Positions 63,474-64,000 of a stretch of DNA of 64,000 bases are shown here, piece after piece; the first letter of the stretch is position 1; the number at the start of each line of letters is the position of its first letter. The notes under the pieces are model-generated. The model ran no database searches. It had not been told where the DNA came from and was given only the letters and a program-made list of their open reading frames with translations. Where the stretch lies: contig NZ_CP022958.1 of assembly GCF_006496635.1 (NCBI RefSeq), positions 4,154,001 through 4,218,000 on the forward strand, given 5' to 3'. The position numbers and the translations under genes are program-made. Source of the stretch: Azoarcus sp. DD4 (GTDB lineage Bacteria; Pseudomonadota; Gammaproteobacteria; Burkholderiales; Rhodocyclaceae).

Positions 63474-64000
63474 GGCCTTACTCCCCTCGCCTTCAAGGCC
63501 GCGGCCAGCGTGTGCGTGGCGCGCGAACAGTGGGTCTTGACGCTGCCCTCGGAGCAGCCCATCGCCTCGGCCGTCTCGGCGATATCCATTTCCTCCCAGT
63601 AACGCAGCAGGAAAGCCTCCCGTTGACGATTCGGCAGCCGGGCAATCTCGCGCTCGATCAGCCCGAGCAGGTGCTTGCGCTCGAACTGTCCGTGCGGCGT
63701 GTCCGCGGTGGCTTCATCGCGGCCGTCGGCAAGCGTGTCGAGCGGATCGTTGCCTTCCTCGGTCTCCACCGTCAAGGCGGACAGCGGCGACACCCAGGTG
63801 CGCCGCACCTTGAGCCGCCGGTGCATGTCGAGGATGACGTTCTGCAGGATGCGCTGGAACAGCATCGGGAACTCATCGGCCGGACGGTCGCCATAGCGCG
63901 ACGACAGCTTGAGCATGGCGTCCTGCACCGCATCCAGGGCAGCCTCTTCGTCGCGCAAGGACCAGACGGCCTGTTTGAACGCGCGCTTTTCAACGCCTGC
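63470..64000 (-). CDS. ECF-type RNA polymerase sigma factor (5' end outside window)
   Basis: The frame stays open to the window edge; residues upstream of a TTG at 63958 (EKRAFKQAVWSLRDEEAALD) read as sigma region 2, so the true start is beyond 64000. Region 2 (DEEAALDAVQDAMLKL) and region 4 (LPNRQREAFLLRYWEEMDIAETAEAMGCSEGSVKTHCSRA) are both clear. It heads an operon with DUF3619, DUF3106 and RDD genes, an arrangement common in betaproteobacteria. Confidence 0.9.
   Translation of the reverse strand, partial: AGVEKRAFKQAVWSLRDEEAALDAVQDAMLKLSSRYGDRPADEFPMLFQRILQNVILDMHRRLKVRRTWVSPLSALTVETEEGNDPLDTLADGRDEATADTPHGQFERKHLLGLIEREIARLPNRQREAFLLRYWEEMDIAETAEAMGCSEGSVKTHCSRATHTLAAALKARGVRP

Overview
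The window is a stretch of high-GC chromosome from a denitrifying betaproteobacterium, most likely Rhodocyclales (Azoarcus/Thauera/Aromatoleum type). The basis is the combination of a Tat-exported NosZ with its nos accessory operon, betaproteobacterial families (DUF3619, DUF3106, DUF1415, DUF3108, DUF3565) and gene order. No IS element, prophage, CRISPR array or rRNA was seen. One tRNA-Ser(GCT) is present. Species cannot be fixed from sequence alone.

Positions 1-24,000 form a nitrogen-oxide region. It starts inside norD (nitric oxide reductase accessory), which carries an in-frame palindromic repeat insertion, followed directly by a Dnr/FNR-type regulator. Then come a soluble chemoreceptor with a CZB domain, ccoG, the NO-sensing Rrf2 repressor nsrR, an HPP-CBS membrane protein, a cytochrome c lipoprotein, the NO-sensing sigma-54 activator norR, its divergent target hmp, and a large hybrid histidine kinase. 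On the minus strand follows the nitrous oxide reductase locus, nosZ then nosR-orf143-nosD-nosF-nosY-nosL-nosL2-DUF3565. Three kinds of NO/oxygen-responsive regulators and readable operators for each sit together: an NsrR-type palindrome before nsrR/ccoG, three GT-N7-AC NorR sites plus a sigma-54 promoter before hmp, and FNR/Dnr boxes at class II spacing before the cytochrome, nosR and nosZ genes.

Positions 24,200-35,000 are mostly housekeeping: tRNA-Ser, lysC, a small XRE regulator with its own palindrome, a radical SAM enzyme divergent from queD, a fatty acid desaturase, an MscS channel, a PLD-family protein, an rRNA methyltransferase of the RsmB type, a DUF3108 protein, purN and a lipoprotein.

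Positions 35,000-47,500 hold mutL, a DUF4124 protein, a NikR-type regulator with a histidine-rich tail, a small acidic protein, a periplasmic-type ATP-dependent DNA ligase, miaA, a DUF1415 protein, an Ala-rich small protein, an RND efflux pump (permease plus adaptor, no outer membrane channel) and purM.

Positions 47,700-55,600 are a mainly plus-strand run: AI-2E family permease, hda, a HAD phosphatase, pcnB, folK, a DUF486 protein, a deoxynucleoside kinase, panB, panC and a CBS protein. Many of these genes overlap or lie within a few bases. Positions 55,600-64,000 are on the minus strand: pepN, a tandem universal stress protein coupled to a P-type cation ATPase, and an operon of an ECF sigma factor (cut by the window end), DUF3619, DUF3106 and RDD genes.
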